Notes: a model not told the origin generated them from the letters alone. A DNA stretch of 64,000 nt from Neocallimastix lanati (nom. inval.) (GCA_016946835.1 JACVTC010000035.1:389001-453000); one strand, 5' to 3'. Shown: positions 45,406-57,852, numbered from the stretch's first letter. A program made the numbers and translations.

Positions 45406-46890
45406 ATGAAGTCTACTCTCGCTTTAACTGCTGTTGCTGCTCTCGCTGCTAAGGCTTCTGCCGCTTGTTGGTCTCAAAAACTTGGTTACCCATGTTGTTC
45501 TTCTTCTAGTGCTGAAGTTTGGTACACCGACAATGATGGTAAATGGGGTGTTGAAAACAATGACTGGTGTGGTATTCCAGTTGAAGAACCAGATACTTGT
45601 TGGTCTGAAAGCTTAGGTTACCCATGCTGTTCTTCCAATACTGGTGTTGCATACATTGATAATGATGGTGAATGGGGTGTTGAAAATGGTGGCTGGTGTG
45701 GTATTAAAGGAGATAGACCAAATCCAAGACCAAATCCAAATCCAAATCCAATTGATGAAGATCCAATTCCAGGAGAACAATACTCACACAATGGTAAAAA
45801 TCCATTTGCTGGTAATGAATTCTACCTTAACCCATACTATCTTGAAGAAGTTGATGGAGCTATTGCTCAAATGTCCGATTCTTCTCTCATTGCTAAGGCT
45901 GAAAAGATGAAGACTTACTCTAATGCTATCTGGTTAGATACTATTAAGAACATGCAAAGTTGGTTAGAAACTAACTTAAAGGGAGCTCTTGCTCAACAAC
46001 AATCTTCTGGTAAGAATGTTTTAACAGTCTTTGTTGTTTACGATTTACCAGGTCGTGATTGTCACGCTCTTGCTTCCAATGGTGAACTTCTTGCCAATGA
46101 TGGAGACTTAGCTCGTTACAAGTCTGAATATATTGATGTCATTGAAGAAAAGTTAACCTACTACAAATCTCAACCAGTTGTTCTTATCATTGAACCCGAT
46201 TCACTTGCTAACTTAGTTACTAACCTTGATTCTACTCCAGCTTGTCGTGATTCAGAAAAGTATTATCTTGATGGTCATGCTTACTTAATTCAAAAGTTCG
46301 GTGTTCTTCCACATGTTGCTATGTATCTTGATATTGGTCACGCTTTCTGGTTAGGTTGGGATGATAACCGTGAAAAGGCAGCTAAGGTTTATTCTAAGGT
46401 TATCAGTTCCGGTTCCCCAGGTAAGGTTCGTGGTTTCACTGATAATGTTGCTAACTACACTCCATGGGAAGATCCAACACTTTCTCGTGGACCAGACACT
46501 GAATGGAACCCATGTCCAGATGAAAAGAGATACTTAGAAGCCATGCACAAGGACTTCAAGGCTGCAGGTATTAGTTCCGTTTACTTCGTTTGTGATACTT
46601 CTCGTAATGGTCACAAGACTGACCGTAAGCACCCAGGAGAATGGTGTAACCAAACAGGAGTTGGTATTGGTGCCAGACCACAAGCCAGTCCAATTTCTAG
46701 CATGGAATACCTTGATGCTTTCTACTGGATTAAGCCACTTGGTGAATCCGATGGTACTTCTGATACTACAGCTGTTCGTTACGATGGTTACTGTGGTCAT
46801 GAAACTGCTATGAAGCCAGCTCCAGAAGCCGGTCAATGGTTCCAAAAGCACTTTGAACAAGGTCTTAAGAATGCTAACCCACCACTCTAA
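45406..46890 (+). CDS. cel6A: GH6 cellulase with two fungal dockerins (copy 1)
   Basis: A secreted inverting glycoside hydrolase family 6 enzyme (cellobiohydrolase or endoglucanase), 494 residues, no intron. Residues 1-19 are a signal peptide ending AKASA. Two CBM10-type dockerins follow (21-58 and 65-101), each with paired cysteines ([16 protein letters not shown]) and the Trp/Tyr/Asp surface residues used to bind scaffoldins of the fungal cellulosome. A Pro-Asn linker (about 102-125) leads to the catalytic domain (126-494). GH6 signature 1 is [10 protein letters not shown] (D218, matching D175 of Trichoderma Cel6A). Signature 2 is [10 protein letters not shown] (D265, the proton donor, matching D221). 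[13 protein letters not shown] and the ending AGQWF...NANPPL also fit the family. The gene is much richer in GC and in C-ending codons than its surroundings, as is usual for strongly expressed hydrolases in these fungi. It converges on an essentially identical copy at 49090-50574. Confidence 0.97.
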   Translation: MKSTLALTAVAALAAKASAACWSQKLGYPCCSSSSAEVWYTDNDGKWGVENNDWCGIPVEEPDTCWSESLGYPCCSSNTGVAYIDNDGEWGVENGGWCGIKGDRPNPRPNPNPNPIDEDPIPGEQYSHNGKNPFAGNEFYLNPYYLEEVDGAIAQMSDSSLIAKAEKMKTYSNAIWLDTIKNMQSWLETNLKGALAQQQSSGKNVLTVFVVYDLPGRDCHALASNGELLANDGDLARYKSEYIDVIEEKLTYYKSQPVVLIIEPDSLANLVTNLDSTPACRDSEKYYLDGHAYLIQKFGVLPHVAMYLDIGHAFWLGWDDNREKAAKVYSKVISSGSPGKVRGFTDNVANYTPWEDPTLSRGPDTEWNPCPDEKRYLEAMHKDFKAAGISSVYFVCDTSRNGHKTDRKHPGEWCNQTGVGIGARPQASPISSMEYLDAFYWIKPLGESDGTSDTTAVRYDGYCGHETAMKPAPEAGQWFQKHFEQGLKNANPPL

Positions 46891-47372
46891 ATAAATTAAA
46901 TAATAGAAGATAGATATAATTTTTTGTAATAGATAATTCTATATTATAACGTATTATATTGCATTAATAATTATATATCGTATAAAAAGTTATAATATAA
47001 ATATTATGATGTTCAAAAGACTAAATAATTCCAAAAAAAAAAAAACAAAAAAAAAAAAAACAAAAAAAAAAAATAATAATTAAAAAAGAAATTGAAAAAA
47101 AGTTTATAAATAAAAGTATCATCAAAATAAAAAAAAATGTAAGGATGAATGACTATATTTATTTGATTTTAAATAAATATAAGAATAAAATTAGGCTTTA
47201 TTTTAATAAACGAAATAACAAATAAAAAAAATAAATAAAAATAAATACAATACATAAAATAAATAACATAGGAGAGTAAATATAAAAACTTTGTTTTTTA
47301 AATGTATTGATTTGTGTATTTTGTTTTATCTTTTAATTTTATTTTATACTATTCACGTTGTTTAATGTATTT

Positions 47373-47409
<37 letters not shown>

Positions 47410-47707
47410 AGACAGGGAAGAGAATACACTTCCATAACTTTACTATATATATAAATATATTTATATATATATTTTATTTATATTATACTATTTAATTATT
47501 TTAATGATAAAATTTCTAAAAAAATATTTTTATAAATTTTTTATATAAAATAAGTTTATTTAGTTTTAATTTATAAATAATAAAGTAATGAGAATATAAT
47601 TTTTTTTTATTAATATAATATATATATTAATGTTATTATATTAGAAATTTTAATAATTTTTTTTTTTTTTTTAAATTAGTAATAAACTTTATATAATAAT
47701 ATTTATT

Positions 47708-47738
<31 letters not shown>

Positions 47739-47774
47739 AAAAATCTTTACATTAATATTATGAAAACTAAGTTT

Positions 47775-48035
47775 TGAGGAAGAAAATGGTCTCTAACTCT
47801 TCCCATTCATCGATGATAACTCTATGTAAATAAAAATTATCATTCAAATCAATCCATATCAAAATTTCTTCTTTAGTTTTATTAATTGAGAATTAAGAAA
47901 AAAAATTTTTATTTTTTTTTTACTTTTATCTCTTCGACCCTCTTGATAATAGATAATAGATTAGTCTAAAACCAAATTTAAATTTTTATATGTTTCATGG
48001 AAGTTTATTATTGTGTTTGTGTATTCTTGAACTAT

Positions 48036-48040
<5 letters not shown>
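47775..48040 (-). pseudogene. Short coding remnant
   Basis: Two minus-strand pieces look like exon ends: EYTNTIINFHETYKNLNL (about 48030-47965) and LIWIDLNDNFYLHRVIIDEW followed by EELETIFFLKT and a stop (about 47870-47775). The residues are well mixed, unlike translated AT repeats. No family recognised, and no start or full frame found. Confidence 0.35.
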
Positions 48041-48079
<39 letters not shown>

Positions 48080-48099
48080 ATAACGTGAAAATGTTAAAT

Positions 48100-48151
<52 letters not shown>

Positions 48152-48174
48152 AAAAATTAAAACACACACAATTA

Positions 48175-48480
48175 ATAAAAAAATAAATATTATTTGTTCA
48201 ATTGGAACAAAATAATATTTAAAATAGTAATGTGAAATGAAAAAGTAATATTCAAAAATAAAGCGTATAAATAAATTTCATTTCCAACGAACCTCACCCC
48301 CAGATTATAAGATCTCTGTTTCAAAAGGAATTCATATTCCGGATTAGGGTTTGAATTAACTATCTGAAAGAAAAAGTTTATTCTTCTTATAAATCATAGC
48401 CTTGAATGATTTTCTTGCCATATCTCTATCCAATAAAAATTTACAATTATCTACTATGAATTTTACTTTCCTTATCCCAC
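48175..48480 (-). pseudogene. Dispersed coding repeat, copy A
   Basis: The minus strand has an open stretch reading EGIRHACGIRKVKFIVDNCK and ending LFLSDS. Over TTTTTCTTTCAG, which looks like a 3' splice site, it is followed in another frame by IVNSNPNPEYEFLLKQRSYN then LGVRFVGNEIY. The second block recurs at 59770-59985 with about 80% nucleotide identity by eye and an added stop. I read this as a broken member of a multicopy gene or element. Function unknown. Confidence 0.45.
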
Positions 48481-48972
48481 ACGCATGACGTATACCTTCA
48501 TTAAATTTTTAAGTAATTCTAATTAATAATATATTCCTATATTGTTTATAAATATTTCTAAATATTTATATTAAGAATGAAATATTCAGACATAATTTTA
48601 AAGCTTTTTAATAACTATAAAAAAAAAAAAATTTTTTTTTACAATAATGCAACATAAAAACCTAAAAATATAATTTAATTACTTATAAATTAATAAATAA
48701 AAATAGAACAACACATAATATATTAAGAAAAAAAAAAAAAATATTCATTAAATTTATTTTTATTTTTATTTTACTTTCATTTTTATTTTTATTTATTTTA
48801 TTTATTATTTTGAAGGGGTACAATAAATATCCTAATATATTTATTTTTTTTCTTTTTATTTTAATCAACTAATTAAACAATTATTTAATCAATTAATTTC
48901 TATTGTTGTTTATAATTTTTTTTTTATTTTATTCATTTTTTTTGGTATTGTTTTTCTTCAATTATTTATTCA

Positions 48973-49012
<40 letters not shown>

Positions 49013-49089
49013 CATTAACTTTTTATTTTATAATTCTTTAAATAACAGAAAGAAGAAACTTATTTAAATATGCATAATCATTCTACTGC

Positions 49090-50574
49090 TTAGAGTGGTG
49101 GGTTAGCATTCTTAAGACCTTGTTCAAAGTGCTTTTGGAACCATTGACCGGCTTCTGGAGCTGGCTTCATAGCAGTTTCATGACCACAGTAACCATCGTA
49201 ACGAACAGCTGTAGTATCAGAAGTACCATCGGATTCACCAAGTGGCTTAATCCAGTAGAAAGCATCAAGGTATTCCATGCTAGAAATTGGACTGGCTTGT
49301 GGTCTGGCACCAATACCAACTCCTGTTTGGTTACACCATTCTCCTGGGTGCTTACGGTCAGTCTTGTGACCATTACGAGAAGTATCACAAACGAAGTAAA
49401 CGGAACTAATACCTGCAGCCTTGAAGTCCTTGTGCATGGCTTCTAAGTATCTCTTTTCATCTGGACATGGGTTCCATTCAGTGTCTGGTCCACGAGAAAG
49501 TGTTGGATCTTCCCATGGAGTGTAGTTAGCAACATTATCAGTGAAACCACGAACCTTACCTGGGGAACCGGAACTGATAACCTTAGAATAAACCTTAGCT
49601 GCCTTTTCACGGTTATCATCCCAACCTAACCAGAAAGCGTGACCAATATCAAGATACATAGCAACATGTGGAAGAACACCGAACTTTTGAATTAAGTAAG
49701 CATGACCATCAAGATAATACTTTTCTGAATCACGACAAGCTGGAGTAGAATCAAGGTTAGTAACTAAGTTAGCAAGTGAATCGGGTTCAATGATAAGAAC
49801 AACTGGTTGAGATTTGTAGTAGGTTAACTTTTCTTCAATGACATCAATATATTCAGACTTGTAACGAGCTAAGTCTCCATCATTGGCAAGAAGTTCACCA
49901 TTGGAAGCAAGAGCGTGACAATCACGACCTGGTAAATCGTAAACAACAAAGACTGTTAAAACATTCTTACCAGAAGATTGTTGTTGAGCAAGAGCTCCCT
50001 TTAAGTTAGTTTCTAACCAACTTTGCATGTTCTTAATAGTATCTAACCAGATAGCATTAGAGTAAGTCTTCATCTTTTCAGCCTTAGCAATGAGAGAAGA
50101 ATCGGACATTTGAGCAATAGCTCCATCAACTTCTTCAAGATAGTATGGGTTAAGGTAGAATTCATTACCAGCAAATGGATTTTTACCATTGTGTGAGTAT
50201 TGTTCTCCTGGAATTGGATCTTCATCAATTGGATTTGGATTTGGATTTGGTCTTGGATTTGGTCTATCTCCTTTAATACCACACCAGCCACCATTTTCAA
50301 CACCCCATTCACCATCATTATCAATGTATGCAACACCAGTATTGGAAGAACAGCATGGGTAACCTAAGCTTTCAGACCAACAAGTATCTGGTTCTTCAAC
50401 TGGAATACCACACCAGTCATTGTTTTCAACACCCCATTTACCATCATTGTCGGTGTACCAAACTTCAGCACTAGAAGAAGAACAACATGGGTAACCAAGT
50501 TTTTGAGACCAACAAGCGGCAGAAGCCTTAGCAGCGAGAGCAGCAACAGCAGTTAAAGCAAGAGTAGACTTCAT
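49090..50574 (-). CDS. cel6A: GH6 cellulase with two fungal dockerins (copy 2)
   Basis: Encodes the same 494 residues as the gene at 45406-46890: signal peptide, dockerins at 21-58 and 65-101, Pro-Asn linker, and GH6 domain with D218 and D265. The DNA is nearly identical too. The one difference I noticed is synonymous, at codon 5 (CTT here, CTC in copy 1). Identity stops at the stop codon and within a few bases of the start codon. The 5' flank instead resembles that of the broken copy at 55782-56917 (shared AGACACATTTT and the promoter motif), and the few bases after the stop resemble that copy as well. So copy 2 and the pseudogene look like an old tandem pair, and copies 1 and 2 look homogenised, probably by gene conversion. 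The two intact genes are transcribed towards each other. Confidence 0.97.
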   Translation of the reverse strand: MKSTLALTAVAALAAKASAACWSQKLGYPCCSSSSAEVWYTDNDGKWGVENNDWCGIPVEEPDTCWSESLGYPCCSSNTGVAYIDNDGEWGVENGGWCGIKGDRPNPRPNPNPNPIDEDPIPGEQYSHNGKNPFAGNEFYLNPYYLEEVDGAIAQMSDSSLIAKAEKMKTYSNAIWLDTIKNMQSWLETNLKGALAQQQSSGKNVLTVFVVYDLPGRDCHALASNGELLANDGDLARYKSEYIDVIEEKLTYYKSQPVVLIIEPDSLANLVTNLDSTPACRDSEKYYLDGHAYLIQKFGVLPHVAMYLDIGHAFWLGWDDNREKAAKVYSKVISSGSPGKVRGFTDNVANYTPWEDPTLSRGPDTEWNPCPDEKRYLEAMHKDFKAAGISSVYFVCDTSRNGHKTDRKHPGEWCNQTGVGIGARPQASPISSMEYLDAFYWIKPLGESDGTSDTTAVRYDGYCGHETAMKPAPEAGQWFQKHFEQGLKNANPPL

Positions 50575-50686
50575 TTTGATATTTTTAATTAAATTGTTTT
50601 TTTTTAAATTAATTTATATTAAAATGTGTCTTGCACAGTTCAAAATAAGTTTTTTCTTTTTTTTTTTTATAAATTCTTTTGAATTA

Positions 50687-50703
50687 TTTTCTACCAGAGA
50701 AAA
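50687..50703 (-). promoter_or_regulatory. Cellulase promoter motif, copy 2
   Basis: On the minus strand this reads TTTTCTCTGGTAGAAAA, 113 bp before the start codon at 50574. It differs from the other two copies by one base (T for A at position 11). Confidence 0.6.
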
Positions 50704-53050
50704 TTATTTAAATTTTTATAAAATAAAAATTTTATAAGTTTAAAAAAAAAAAATTGAAAGAAAAATTTTTATGTATTTATACAAAAATTTTAAAATTATA
50801 ATAAGAAACTTTTTATTATTATTATTTTATTATTCTATTATATATATAAACAATTATATTAATGTTTTTTTTCTTTTTTTTCTTTTTTTTTTTTTTTTTT
50901 AATATTAAAAAATAATTAAGATAAAAAGAGGAAAAAAAGAAAAAAGAAAATAGAAAAAAAAGAAAAAAAAAGCTTATTAATTAATGAAAACTTTATATTA
51001 TATAATATAAATAAAAATAAAAAATTCTATGAATACAAATGCATTTTTTTTTTTTAATTTTAATTTTTAAATATACTATTATTTTATCAATAATTAATTT
51101 CTTTAATACAAATGTAACTAATACAAAATTATTTAAAATATATTAATTTATATATATATATTTATTATTAATACTTATATATAATATTTATACTATATTA
51201 TTAATATATACAATTAATATATATTCATACTAAATTATTAATATATAATAAATATATCTATACCAAATTGAATTGAATATTTATATTAAATTAAATCATC
51301 TATTATTTACAATATTAAGGAGCTTTTTTTTTTTTTTTTTTTTTTAATTTTTTAATTAATAAGTAGATTAATTTTTTAATTCTTAAATAATTTTATTACA
51401 ATATAAGGAAATTTCTATATTATATTTTAGAGATTAACTTAGTAATTTGATAAATGTATTCATATTAATAATTATATTATTTTTATGATAATTATCTTTA
51501 TGCTATTTATAATATTTTTTTTTGAAATTATTTTCAATTACTATTTAACACTTATATTATTATAATAAATTATGAGTATTTTTAAGTAATATTTTGTAAA
51601 GTTTATAAAGATGTAAGAATTATATAAGAAAAAATTTTTAATATTTTATATCATGTTTCAACAATAAAAATTAGTCATTAATTATATACAAAATTTTAAT
51701 TATTTTTTTTTGTATATATCAATTATTTTATTAAAAATTAATATAAAATGATATGTATAAATCATTACTTTAATAATAAATCAATCCCCTTTAATATTTG
51801 AAATAATATAATAAAATTAAATTATTATTTATATATTTATATATTATGGGTTAATTATAATATTAGTTATTTTTAATAAAAAATATAATAAAAAAATTTT
51901 TTTTTATTCTTTCATTATATATTAATATTGTATATATTTTGTTTAAATTTTAATATTTAAATTAAATATTTTATAGACATTTTATTAAAATTTATAATTT
52001 TTTTTATTTTACTTTTTTTAATTCTTCATTTTATTTTTAATAAATTTTATATTTAATAAACTTTTTAATTTTATAATTTCTTTTTTAATTTATAATCATA
52101 ATTTATGGGTTGATAAATTGATTTTAATTTACTTTTAAATATATATAGAAATTAATACTTTTCTAAAAGAATTTAAATTCAAATAAATATATTAACATAA
52201 CAGTTTTAATTTATATTTAATTCTATTTTATATCATAATTTAATTTATATTAAATTTATATTGATTATATAAAACTATAATTTAATATTTAAATATATAT
52301 GAAAATATTTATTTAAATTGAATATAAATACAATAGTTCTGTTTTAATAAATTAAAATATATTATTAACATAATTACTAAATTCTTAATATTAATAATAT
52401 TTGCTGAAATCTTTTTAATATATAAAAAGATAATATAAAGTATTTATTATTAATCTATATATTTTTATAAATAAATTAATTTTTTTTTAAGAAAAATATT
52501 TATCCTGTCACTCACCTAATTTTAGAAAAATATCTTTTAAAATCTTTCTTGAGGCTTAAAATTTTAATAAAAGTTTTGTATAAATTAATTTTTAATTTAA
52601 AATACTTTATTTAAAATTATATTAAAAATAAAATAATAAGATAAATTATTTATCTGTAAGAAAATACATATATATATATATGAAAAAAATTAAGATATAA
52701 TATTATATATTTAAAATAATATGGTTAAATATTTGACACTTTCTACTTTAAAAAAGAAACAAATAAAAAAAAAATATGATGAACTTTATAAAAAAACAAA
52801 CAAATAAAAGAGTTTTTTATTTAGTTATGAAATGAATAATTAATAAAAATAAATAATAATTAATAATTAATAAATAATAATAAATAATAATAAATAATAA
52901 ATAATAAATAATAAATAATATATAATATTTAATAAATAATATATAATAAATGATAAATAAAATTTAAATATTTTTTTAGACCAGGAAATTATAAATACAT
53001 AAATAAATAAATAAATTTGTAACTTATAAAACTTGTAATTAAATTATAAT

Positions 53051-53870
53051 AATCATAAAAATGTGAAATGCTTTGTATTATTATATTTTATTAACTTACA
53101 ATAAATATCATGAAATTAAACGTATAATTTAAATATAAAAATTTTCACTTCGTAAATTGTATTTTATTAAATATAGTTTAACATTGTATTTTTTAACAAT
53201 ATTTATGTAATATATTCAATAGTAATATGAATTAATAATATAAACCTGTTTTAATCTTAAATTTTATAAAAATGAATTTATTGTAAAACATTTTATAATA
53301 TTTTAAAACTTGCAAAAAAATCATAATAATCATAAAAATGTGAAATGTTTTGTATTATTATATTTTATTAACTTTTTATAAATATTATAAATATCTTATT
53401 AAATATAGTTTATCATTGTATTTTTTAACAATATTTATGTAATATATTCAAAATATTCACGTGAGTTAATAATATAAACCTTTTTAATATTAAATTTCAT
53501 AAAAATGAATATATTGTGAAACTTTTTATAATATTTTAAAACTTGGAAAAAAAATCATAATAATTATAAAAATGTAAAATGTTTTTTATTATTATATTTT
53601 ATTAACTTTTAATAAATATTATAAAGTTAAATGTAAAATATAAATATAAAAAATTTTCACTTTAAAATGTCTTTTATTAAATATAAATTAACATTGTATT
53701 TTTTAATAATATTTATATAATATATTCAAATATTCACGTGAGTTAATAATATAAACCTGTTTTAATCTTAAATTTTATAAAAATGAATATATCGTGAAAC
53801 ATTTTCAAATTATAATAAATAAACTTTGGTATTTTACCCTTTTCGGAGATTTTATTTATTAAATTATATT
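53051..53870. repeat. Three tandem copies of a ~230-280 bp unit
   Basis: Units begin at about 53051, 53330 and 53561 with CATAAAAATGTGAAATG or variants. They share TTAACATTGTATTTTTTAAC, ATATAAACCTGTTTTAATCT and AAAAATGAATATATTGTGAA. The end of the last unit, GAAACATTTTCAAATTATAA through CGGAGATTTTA, recurs alone at 58736-58797. Confidence 0.8.
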
Positions 53871-54094
53871 TTTAACTTCATGAAACAATTATTAAATTTA
53901 ATGTATTTATATTATATATTATATGTTATTTCTAACTAAAAAAAATATATATATATAGTAATATTTTTATTATTATTTAATATATATACATTTTTTTTTT
54001 TTTAGAAATATATTTAAAGTAAATTTACAAATAAATTTGTAAATCAAATATTTAATAATATTAAAACATATATCATATGTAAATATTATATATA

Positions 54095-54165
54095 GAGCAC
54101 CGACGCCGTACTGGTATGGCAATTAATCATACACCCATATTAACATATGGGGGAGATAAAAGTCT
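54095..54165. other. Unexplained GC-rich island with hairpin
   Basis: Contains GCACCGACGCCGTACTGG and the hairpin CCCATATTAACATATGGG. It is followed by a poly-A tract, which would fit a short retroposed or Pol III-type element. No tRNA fold, snRNA motif or coding frame was recognised. Confidence 0.35.
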
Positions 54166-54628
54166 TCAGTCTATAAAAAAAAAAAATTATATATATATTT
54201 TTGAAATATTAATAATATAAATTTTAATTATTTTATTATTTTGTATTTTTTAATCAAATAAAATTTTTTATGGTTTAATATTTTATATTATAATACATAA
54301 TATAGTCAATTTTAAAATAACTAATGATAAAGAAAAAGATTGATTTATATATAAAAGTCAATTATTTTTATTTTATTTTTATTTTTTTAATAAATAATAT
54401 AATATTATTACTTCGTAATTAAATGGAATTATTTTTTATAATTAATTAGATATTAAATATAAAAAAAAATTTTTTTTATTAATTCATAAATATATTTTTA
54501 AGTCTATATTCTAAATTACAATAATATATAATAATTTATTGATTTCAAGCACATTTATATTTTCTAATTATGTAATTACAAAAGTTTTAGTTATTTTTAT
54601 TATATTAAAGTTTAATATAACTAATTTT

Positions 54629-54775
54629 AATAAAATTTAAATGGTTATTATAATAATAGTAATTAAGATAAAAATTAATAAAAATTAAATGGTTATTTAT
54701 AATAATAGTAATAAAGATAAAATTAATAAAATTTAAATGATTATTTATAATAATAGTAATTAAGATAAAAATTAA
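54629..54775. repeat. 48-bp tandem repeat, three copies
   Basis: Units are marked by AAATGGTTATT or AAATGATTATT at about 54641, 54689 and 54737, each followed by ATAATAATAGTAATTAAGAT or a close variant. Confidence 0.8.
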
Positions 54776-55781
54776 TAATTAAAATTATGTAGATTTAATA
54801 ATGTTAATACCATAAGAAACCAAGAAATAAAGTTAGATAATCATGTATCTTTTAGAATGTAAAATAAAAATAATTAATCATAATATTCTAAATCAATTGA
54901 ATTAAAATTTTAAAGTAAAAATAATTGATAATAATATTTTATATAATTTATTTTTATATCCATTTGAATTAAAATTTTAAAGTAAAAAGAAAAAAAAATG
55001 AATAAACTGTTTTTTTTTTTTGATAGATAATAATTATTATATAAATGTAATTATTTAATAATAATATTTTATTTTTATAACTTTTGAATTGAAATTTTAA
55101 CATAAAAAGAAAAATAATTAATTTTGCCATTTTTTTTCTTAATATATAATTATTTATATTTAAATATTTATTTATTTAATTTGAATGATTAAAAAAATGA
55201 GATATTTTTCAAATAAAAACATATCATAAAATATGAAATTTATATCTAAATTTAAACATAAAATATATTCTGCATATATAAATACTCTAATCTCTCCTTT
55301 CTATAAATTTAATTAATACAGATTTATGCTATATTTCTTTATTCACTTATTAAATTGTAATTTTTATTTTTAGAAAAAAAATTACTAAATAAAAAATAGC
55401 AAAATATATGAAAATTATATATATATTAAAAATACACAAATATAAAAAATAAAGAGTACAAGTTAATTTTTTATTCGTTAATCATTTTTATTTTATTTAA
55501 AAATTTTAAAGGGAACAATCAAATATTTTATTATATTTTATTTTAATTTCTCTTCTTTTTATTATTTTTATTTTTATTTTTTTACAAAGTTTCTTTAATT
55601 TTTTATTTTCTTTATTATAATTTTTTTTTCTAATTAATTATTTAATCCTTTTCATTTAATTTGTTTATTCTTTTTTTACTTTTTTTTTTTTTTTTATTTT
55701 CAATATTTTTAGTTTTTATAATTGAAATAATAATTATATATAAAATACTTTTTATTTGAAATTGTGCAATTGTTAAACTGT

Positions 55782-56917
55782 TTAGAATGGTCCTTGTTCG
55801 AAGTACTTTTTTGGAACCATTAACCTCCTTCTAGAGCTGGCTTCATAGCCGTTTCGTGACTTTAGTAGCCATCGTAACGAACAGCAGAAGTATCAGAGGT
55901 ACCATCAGATTCACCAAGAGGCTTAATACAGTAGAAAGTATCAGAGATAATAATCTTGGCATAAACTTTATCAGCCTTTTTGCGATTATCATCCCAACCT
56001 AACCAGAAAGCGTGACCAATATCAAGGTACATAGCAACATGTAGAAGAATGCCGAACTTTTGAATTAAGTATGCATGACCATCAAGATAGTATTTTTCAG
56101 AGTCGCGGCAAGCAGCAATAGAATCAAGGTTAGTAACTAAGTTAGCAAGTGAATCTGGTTCAATGATATGGTGGAGATTTGTCGTAGGTTAACTTTTCTT
56201 CAATGATAACAATGTATTCAGACTTGTAACGAGCTAAGTCTCCATCATTGGTAAGAAGTTCGCTAAAGAGCATGACAATCACGACCTGATAAATCGTAAA
56301 CAACGAAGACAGTTAAAGCAGTAGATTGTTGTTGAGCAAGAGCACCTTTTAGGTTAGTTACTAACTAACTTTTCAAGTTCTTAATGGTATCTAACCAAAT
56401 AGATTTAAAGTAAGTCCTTTTCAGCCTTGGCAATGAGAGAAGGGTCAAACATTTGAGAAATGGCATTATCAACTTTTTCAATATAGTATGGATTAAGGTA
56501 GAATTCATGATCAGTGAATAGGTTTTTACCATTGTGAGATTATTGTTCTTCAGGGATTGGATTTTCTCCATTTCTTGGATTTGGTTTTGGGCCTGAATTT
56601 GAATTATTACTATTAATACTACACCAGTTAGCATTTTCAATACACCATTTACCATCATTATCAGTGTATTCAACTTTAGTATTTGAGGAAGAACATCATG
56701 GAAAACCTAAACTTTCAGACCAGCAAGAAGCTGATTCATCAGCTGGAATACCGCATCTATCATTGTTTTCAACACCAAATTTACCATCACCATCAATGTT
56801 CCAATCCTCGGCACTAGATGAAGAATAGCATGGATAAATATGTTTTTGACACCAGCAAGCGGAAGAGGTTTTATCAATGAGAGTGACAACAGAAGTTAAA
56901 GCAATAGTAGACTTCAT
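55782..56917 (-). pseudogene. Broken third GH6 dockerin-cellulase copy
   Basis: Starts MKSTIALTSV, clearly related to copies 1 and 2, and continues through a first dockerin with substitutions (CWCQKHIYPC, and R for W in DRCGIP). The frame is lost after SESLGFP near 56696. The second dockerin and linker region lie in another frame, with further stops and small indels. The GH6 signature 1 region reads YDLSGRDC (Pro to Ser). Signature 2 (EPDSLANLV) is still recognisable near 56160. About 310 bp of the catalytic domain is deleted at about 55943 (joining VYAKI to the late [11 protein letters not shown] part). The last residues are also altered. It lies in the same orientation as copy 2, about 5.2 kb upstream of it, with a related promoter, so it is probably an old tandem duplicate. 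Confidence 0.9.
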
Positions 56918-57013
56918 TTTTTAATTTAATTTAATTTTTTTTTAACCAAAATGTGTCTTTTACAAAATTAAATAAAATTTTTTAACTTCTTTGATTAGTT
57001 TACTATTATACTG

Positions 57014-57030
57014 TTTTCTTCCAGAGAAAA
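57014..57030 (-). promoter_or_regulatory. Cellulase promoter motif, pseudogene copy
   Basis: On the minus strand this reads TTTTCTCTGGAAGAAAA, identical to copy 1, and lies 97 bp before the pseudogene start codon at 56917. Confidence 0.55.
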
Positions 57031-57794
57031 TTATTCATTTTTTATATTATATAAAGTTTATAATGTTTAATAAAAAAATTAGAATTATAGGAAACCTTTA
57101 ATGTATTAATAAAAAACTTAATATTTAAACTAAAAATTTAGTTGTTATAACAATAATAATTTTTATTATTATTTCTGTATCAATATTAAATTAAAATTTA
57201 TATATTGTTTATATTATTAAATGTTTCACTGAAACAAAATATATAGACATATGGTATATTTGGTTTTTTAACATTAAAATATAATTAAAAAAAAAAAAAA
57301 AAAAAAAAAGAAAAGGAAAAAAAAGCTCATTAATTAATAAAATGCAATTTTAATATATATTAAAATAAAAAGTAAAAATAAAAAATAATTAAAAGAACTT
57401 ATTAAAATCGATACTTTAATTAAAAATTACAGAAATATGGAAAAAGAGTTAATTTACAATGGTCGTAATAGAAATAATATTGTTGAATTATGGCATAATT
57501 GTATAATTAATTTAAATAATAAAAATACTAAGTTTTAATAAATTAGTATTTTTCTAACTTTTTTTAAATTAAAATTATATATTTATACCAATCCTAATAG
57601 AAGACATTTTTCAGTCATTCTTTATTGACTAAATTATAACTAAAATCATTCCATTTAACAATGATTCAAATTATGTTAATATCAATATTAATGAAAGCTA
57701 TTAAAAAATATTATATCGTATAAAAATTTTTATTTTTTATTTTAATAAAATTCTAGTTGTTATTATTACGTTTTTTAATAAAATAAAACAGAAA

Positions 57795-57852
<58 letters not shown>

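Larger units (their letters stand above)
46891..49089. other. Spacer between the inverted cellulase copies
   Basis: 2.2 kb of AT-rich DNA. It holds A-tracts (47033-47072 and 47707-47733), a (TA)n run (47377-47406) and T-tracts (48038-48075, 48102-48146 and 48977-49008). Two decayed coding fragments on the minus strand are listed separately. The spacer is not itself an inverted repeat. Confidence 0.6.
50704..55781. other. AT-rich intergenic (5 kb)
   Basis: No intact gene recognised. It includes homopurine stretches upstream of copy 2 (50920-50975), a three-copy tandem repeat (53051-53870), a GC-rich island (54095-54165), a 48-bp tandem repeat (54629-54775), and degenerate repeats of GAATTAAAATTTTAAAGTAA near 54898, 54965 and 55085. 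Confidence 0.5.

Noticed and set aside
49120-49446. 108-codon open frame antisense to the GH6 genes (also 46534-46860)
   Set aside because: It is present in both copies only because the coding strands are identical. It is a shadow of the GH6 frame and has no features of its own.
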